Shown piece after piece: positions 60,408 to 64,000 of a DNA stretch of 64,000 bases; position 1 is the stretch's first letter; each line of letters begins with the position of its first letter. The notes under the pieces were generated by a model. That model saw only the letters and a list, made by a program, of their open reading frames with translations, searched no databases and had not been told where the DNA came from. Origin of the DNA: Flavobacteriaceae bacterium PS02293 (GTDB lineage: Bacteria; Bacteroidota; Bacteroidia; Flavobacteriales; Weeksellaceae); contig JASCOV010000009.1 in NCBI GenBank assembly GCA_029960045.1, positions 108,185 to 172,184 on the forward strand, in the 5' to 3' direction. The translations under genes were made by a program, and so were the position numbers.

Positions 60408-62639
60408 ATGAAAACTCAGCGCAAAATTTTTGGACTCTTATCATTTTTGATTAGTATTGGTATCTGGTCACAAATTACAGTTTCCGGAAAAGTAACCTTC
60501 AAAAACAAACCTCTGAAAGATATTAATGTCACATTAAAAGACACTTACGATGGAGCAACCACAGATGAAAACGGAAATTATTCTTTTACAACTACAGAAT
60601 CTGGAGATAAAACGATAGTTTTTTCGGGTACAAATTATGAAGAAATAGAAATTCCGGTAAAATTGGAGGATAAAAATATTTCTGTACCTGCGAATCTGAA
60701 AGCCCAAATAAATGAAATAAATGCAGTTGTAATTACTGCAGGAAGTATAGAAGCAAGTGATAAAAAACGTGCGGCAGCTTTACTCACGCCTTTAGATATT
60801 TATACAACTGCTGGTGCAAATGGCCAGATCACTTCGGCTTTAGGTTATTTGCCAGGTGTTCAGAAAGTGGGAGAGAGCGAAGGATTATTCGTACGAGGTG
60901 GTACTGGAGCAGAAACTAAAATCTTTATGGATGGTAATCTCATCAATAATTATTTCACCAGTTCTGTTCCTGGAATTGCCGGCAGAGATAGATTTAATAC
61001 GTCATTGTTTAAAGGGAATATTTTTTCAAGTGGAGGATATTCAGCTGTTTATGGGCAAGCTTTGTCGTCGGTTTTGATTTTGGAAAGTGTGGATTTGCCG
61101 GAAACTACATCGTTTGATTTTGGAGCTTCACCCATTTTTCTAAGTGCTAATTATCAGAAATTAAATAAAGAAAAGACCGCTTCTTGGGGTGTTGCCGGGA
61201 GCTATTCCAATCTTGGACTGATGGGAAAATTATTCAATTTCAATACAGATTTTGGGAAATATCCGCAAGGTTATGGTTTTGATGGGAACTTTAGAATTAA
61301 AACTAAAAAAGGAGGATTTATCAAATATTATGGAAGTATAGACCAAAACGAAATGTCTGTAGGATCAGAAAGTCTGGAACCGGATTACGACAAAAATCAA
61401 GTTAATTTGAAAGGAAATAATACTTATCATAACTTATCTTACCGAGAAAAATTTGGGAAATATTTAATTAATGTCGGGGGTTCTTATTCCTTTAATTCCA
61501 GTGATTTGGATTTTGTAAGTTTTAGAAATGATGGAGATATTAGTCAAACCAAAATCAATAATAGATCAAATTACATCAACGGAAAATTGGTTGTAGAAAG
61601 AAAAGTAGGCAGAAATACGGTAAGAGCAGGATTTGAATTGAATAATTCCGATGAGAATATGAATTACGGATTTTATGAAAAGAATTATAAAGATTTGATC
61701 TCGTCAGCTTTTGCAGAAACCGATTTGATTTTCACCAATGATCTTTCAGCAAAAATAGGGGCCAGAACGGAACATTCTTCCTACCTCGACAGATGGAATT
61801 TTGCGCCCAGAGCTGCTTTAGCCTACAGAATCTCCAAAGAATGGACAACGTCTTTAGCCTACGGAATGTTCTACCAAAATCCGGAAAGCAAATATCTCAT
61901 CTCAAACAATTTCGATTTCCAAAGAGCAGATCATTATATTTTCCAGGTTCAGAAAAATTCTGAAGGAAGAAATTTGAGATTCGAGGCGTTTTACAAGAAT
62001 TATGATAAATTGATTAAGACTTCTTCCAAAACAAACGGAAGTTCTACTTCGCCAAATAACCAATACACACAATTTGCTGACAACAACGGCGGAGGTGGAT
62101 ATGCAAAAGGAATAGAGCTGTTCTGGAGAGACAAAAAAACCTTTAAAAATATTGATTACTGGCTAACTTATTCCTATTTGGATTCCAAAAGAGACTTCTT
62201 AAACTATCCTTTTAGTTTAGCGCCCAATTTTGCTTCAAAACATACTTTGAATGCTGTGGCTAAGAAATTTGTTATGGATTGGAAAACGGGTTTTAATCTG
62301 TCTTATACTTATTCCAAAGGAAGACCTTATTATGATATTGCGACAACTGATGGTGTCAACGAAATACGTGATTCTGGAAAACTAAAAGATTATAGCGGAC
62401 TCAATTTCAGTGTGAATTATGTGCCAAGTGTTGGTAAGAAAGATTCGAAATCATTTACTGTATTTGTTTTGAGCATTAATAATATTCTTGGAAATAAAAA
62501 TGTTTATGGCTATAATTATTCTGCGGATGGAAATAATAGAACTGCTGTTAGACCGCCAGTTAACACATTCGTTTTTGTAGGTGTGTTCATCAGTTTTGGT
62601 GTAGATAAGACGGATGATGCCATTAATAATAATTTATAA
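60408..62639 (+). CDS. TonB-dependent receptor with carboxypeptidase-D-like domain
   Basis: 743 residues, outer-membrane transport barrel. Signal peptide MKTQRKIFGLLSFLISIGIW, CarboxypepD_reg-like domain (about 24-100, VSGKVTFKNKPLKDINVTLK, DTYDGATTDENGNYSFTTTE), plug (QITSALGYLPGVQKVGESEG, LFVRGGTGAETKIFMDGNLI), then barrel strands (YRISKEWTTSLAYGMFYQNP, LNAVAKKFVMDWKTGFNLSY). It ends in a short tail after the last strand. The ligand is unknown. It shares its promoter layout with the next gene, so the two are probably co-regulated by a LytTR-type regulator that is not in the window. Confidence 0.9.
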   Translation: MKTQRKIFGLLSFLISIGIWSQITVSGKVTFKNKPLKDINVTLKDTYDGATTDENGNYSFTTTESGDKTIVFSGTNYEEIEIPVKLEDKNISVPANLKAQINEINAVVITAGSIEASDKKRAAALLTPLDIYTTAGANGQITSALGYLPGVQKVGESEGLFVRGGTGAETKIFMDGNLINNYFTSSVPGIAGRDRFNTSLFKGNIFSSGGYSAVYGQALSSVLILESVDLPETTSFDFGASPIFLSANYQKLNKEKTASWGVAGSYSNLGLMGKLFNFNTDFGKYPQGYGFDGNFRIKTKKGGFIKYYGSIDQNEMSVGSESLEPDYDKNQVNLKGNNTYHNLSYREKFGKYLINVGGSYSFNSSDLDFVSFRNDGDISQTKINNRSNYINGKLVVERKVGRNTVRAGFELNNSDENMNYGFYEKNYKDLISSAFAETDLIFTNDLSAKIGARTEHSSYLDRWNFAPRAALAYRISKEWTTSLAYGMFYQNPESKYLISNNFDFQRADHYIFQVQKNSEGRNLRFEAFYKNYDKLIKTSSKTNGSSTSPNNQYTQFADNNGGGGYAKGIELFWRDKKTFKNIDYWLTYSYLDSKRDFLNYPFSLAPNFASKHTLNAVAKKFVMDWKTGFNLSYTYSKGRPYYDIATTDGVNEIRDSGKLKDYSGLNFSVNYVPSVGKKDSKSFTVFVLSINNILGNKNVYGYNYSADGNNRTAVRPPVNTFVFVGVFISFGVDKTDDAINNNL

Positions 62640-62709
62640 CAGTTCAGTCATCAAAAATTACGGTTCAGCAGAATAAAATTTAATTCAACAAAAACTCATT
62701 CTATCTTTG
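62639..62709 (+). promoter_or_regulatory. LytTR-type repeats and promoter of the TPR-like gene
   Basis: ACAGTTCAG (62639-62647) and ACGGTTCAG (62660-62668), 21 bp apart start to start, then TATCTTTG (62702-62709) 42 bp from the second repeat, precisely as upstream of 60408. Confidence 0.7.
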
Positions 62710-62746
62710 AATCAGAAAATTAAAACAAACAAATAAAATATTCACA

Positions 62747-63388
62747 ATGAAAAAATTATTATTAACATTTAGTCTTTCTTTATTAGGTCTAACAACGTTT
62801 GCACAAACTGCTTATGAAAAAGTAATGACAGAAAAAATCAGCAAAATTGAAGCTTCGAAAACACCGGAAGAATTAACTGCTTTGGCCAATGATTTTGAAA
62901 GAATAGGAACTAAGGAGAGCTCGAAATGGTTGCCCTATTACTATGCTGCTTATTCCACCATTCAAAAAGGAAGAGTTTTGATGAGATCAGGAAAAACTGC
63001 AGAGTTGGATCCTGTTGCGGAACAAGCAGAAAAATATATTTCAAAAGCAGAAACTTTGAGTCCCAACAATGCTGAGATCTTTATCCTAAAAAAGATCACC
63101 AGCGGTTTCCGAATGATGGTAGATCCAATGTCCCGCTATATGCAGGAATCACCAATCGCACAGAACGCATTGGCAAAAGCGAAAGAATTGGACACAGAAA
63201 ATCCGAGAATTACGGTACTTTTGGCGGAAGACGCCTATTTCACTCCGGAACAATACGGTGGAAGCAAGCCAAAAGGTGTGGAATTGTTCAAAAAAGCGTT
63301 GGAACAGTTTGCTGCTTACAAGCCGAAAACGGCTTTGGATCCAAATTGGGGTAAATCAGAAGCAGAATATTTTATCAGTCAGAAATAA
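62747..63388 (+). CDS. Periplasmic TPR-like protein
   Basis: 213 residues with signal peptide MKKLLLTFSLSLLGLTTFAQ. The mature protein is helical and TPR-like: KWLPYYYAAYSTIQKGRVLM, EQAEKYISKAETLSPNNAEI, QNALAKAKELDTENPRITVL. A conserved-looking YFTPEQYGGSKPKGVELFKK follows. Function unknown; the shared promoter with the TonB receptor gene suggests both answer the same signal. Confidence 0.75.
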   Translation: MKKLLLTFSLSLLGLTTFAQTAYEKVMTEKISKIEASKTPEELTALANDFERIGTKESSKWLPYYYAAYSTIQKGRVLMRSGKTAELDPVAEQAEKYISKAETLSPNNAEIFILKKITSGFRMMVDPMSRYMQESPIAQNALAKAKELDTENPRITVLLAEDAYFTPEQYGGSKPKGVELFKKALEQFAAYKPKTALDPNWGKSEAEYFISQK

Positions 63389-63411
63389 ACACAAACATTC
63401 ATATTTCATAA

Positions 63412-63440
63412 AGTTCCTTCGTCTTTGGCGAGGGAATTTT
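63412..63440 (+). terminator. Terminator after the TPR-like gene
   Basis: TTCCTTCG-tcttt-GGCGAGGGAA followed by TTTTTATT. Confidence 0.65.
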
Positions 63441-63477
63441 TATTATAAAATAACCAGCCGGAAGGATTGTCTCGGTT

Positions 63478-64000
63478 TTGTTGTTGTTTAAGAAATACTA
63501 TCGGCATATTGAAAATTAGAAGCCAATAGTAGATATGTAAAACAGAAAGTAATCCAGACGTGAATGGTTTTGTTCCTGAAATTGATAGGAAGATTCACTG
63601 TGTAAGATCCATCTGTTCGTTTTAGATGCGTTTTCTACAAAATAAGACTGCAAAAATTCTGCACATCTTTTCATTCTGTTCTGTATCAGGATCTGTTTTG
63701 CAGATGGTGGTGAGGTTCTTTTTCTCGGACGGACTCTTGTGATCTCGTTTCCGAATACGTTGGCTACCACGATACGTCCTGTGCGTCCTGAGGTTTCTGA
63801 TAAAAGTGAGTCGTATAACTTACCCATAATACATTTGTTTTTTTTTGTTAAAAAATATTGTTAAGTAATTACCACTGTTGGTAATCTTTTTCAAAAGTAT
63901 TTTCCCTGAGCGCCAAAAGTTGACGTGTTATTTTTTATTTTAAATCTGGGTCAAAAAATAATTTAACCACACTCAAAAAAGCATATTTTTTAAAGTGCGT
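63478..64000 (-). repeat. Right copy of the 0.5-kb inverted repeat (partner 11573-12077)
   Basis: Reverse complement of the left copy, including the leader hairpin ATTACC-aacagt-GGTAAT and the gene start MGKLYDSLL. It reaches the window edge and may extend further. Confidence 0.85.
63488..63827 (-). pseudogene. Decayed DUF6266-like gene, copy 2
   Basis: Reads MGKLYDSLLSETSGRTGRIV ... NRMKRCAEFLQSYFVENASK; one base after TNR shifts the frame. The other frame gives GSYTVNLPINFRNKTIHVW and ends SNFQYADSIS at TAA 63488. As in copy 1 the central part is missing, with the same QSYFVENA junction. An open frame of 103 codons remains but its tail is out of register. Confidence 0.72.

Overview
The window is AT-rich chromosomal DNA from a member of the Bacteroidota, most likely a flavobacterium of the Chryseobacterium type (Weeksellaceae). 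Supporting signs are a type IX secretion (T9SS) type A sorting domain, Bacteroidota promoters (TTTG, about 20 bases, TAnnTTTG), a MurF-alanine racemase fusion, a SusC-like TonB receptor style, and families typical of the group (DUF6443/Rhs, DUF5977, DUF6266-like, DUF6646-like, DUF3871).

Layout. 1-265 holds the start of pgi. 656-11382 is a leftward polymorphic-toxin locus: a frameshifted T9SS-sorted protein, a 1204-residue SpvB/Rhs-like protein, a DUF6443/Rhs protein with a C-terminal toxin and an overlapping candidate immunity gene, then an orphan Rhs tip with its own candidate immunity gene. 11573-12077 and 63478-64000 are inverted copies of a decayed small gene and flank most of the window. 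12239-17873 carries cydAB, a small outer-membrane-type protein, a pirin and rseP.

17959-18032 is tRNA-Asn, and a 13 kb mobile element is inserted at its 3' end (18017-30993, bounded by a 56-bp direct repeat). The element has an IntDOT-like tyrosine recombinase, a divergent family A (TV-Pol-like) polymerase, a Sak4-like ATPase, a DUF3871 protein and an XRE/ImmA regulator pair. Its main cargo is a three-gene ubiquitin-like conjugation operon: a Ubl-Ubl-E2 fusion, a JAMM-E1 fusion and a DUF6527 zinc-site protein. A second, uncharacterised cargo block follows.

31270-57637 is mostly core: an SGNH hydrolase, a glycosyltransferase, guaC, a nucleosidase, fabG, rsmI, tdk, murF-alr, a patatin/BamA-like protein, ybeY, mnmG, a methyltransferase, pgk, a DUF4139 protein, rpiB, a YhcG-like nuclease, rnr, a LysE-type exporter, an LD-carboxypeptidase and yraN. 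Two perfect parS sites flank mnmG. The 570-bp gap right of pgk holds one perfect and three near-perfect DnaA boxes, so this part of the chromosome may be close to or contain oriC.

57640-59731 is a small accessory insert (XRE regulator, Cys-rich lipoprotein, membrane protein). It is followed by sodC, a TonB-dependent receptor and a TPR-like periplasmic protein. The last two share an identical promoter layout: two 21-bp-spaced LytTR-type direct repeats placed 42 bp before the same TATCTTTG box.

The most notable system is the ubiquitin-like operon carried on a TV-Pol-type integrative element. In it the canonical E1 and E2 cysteines are not seen at the usual places.
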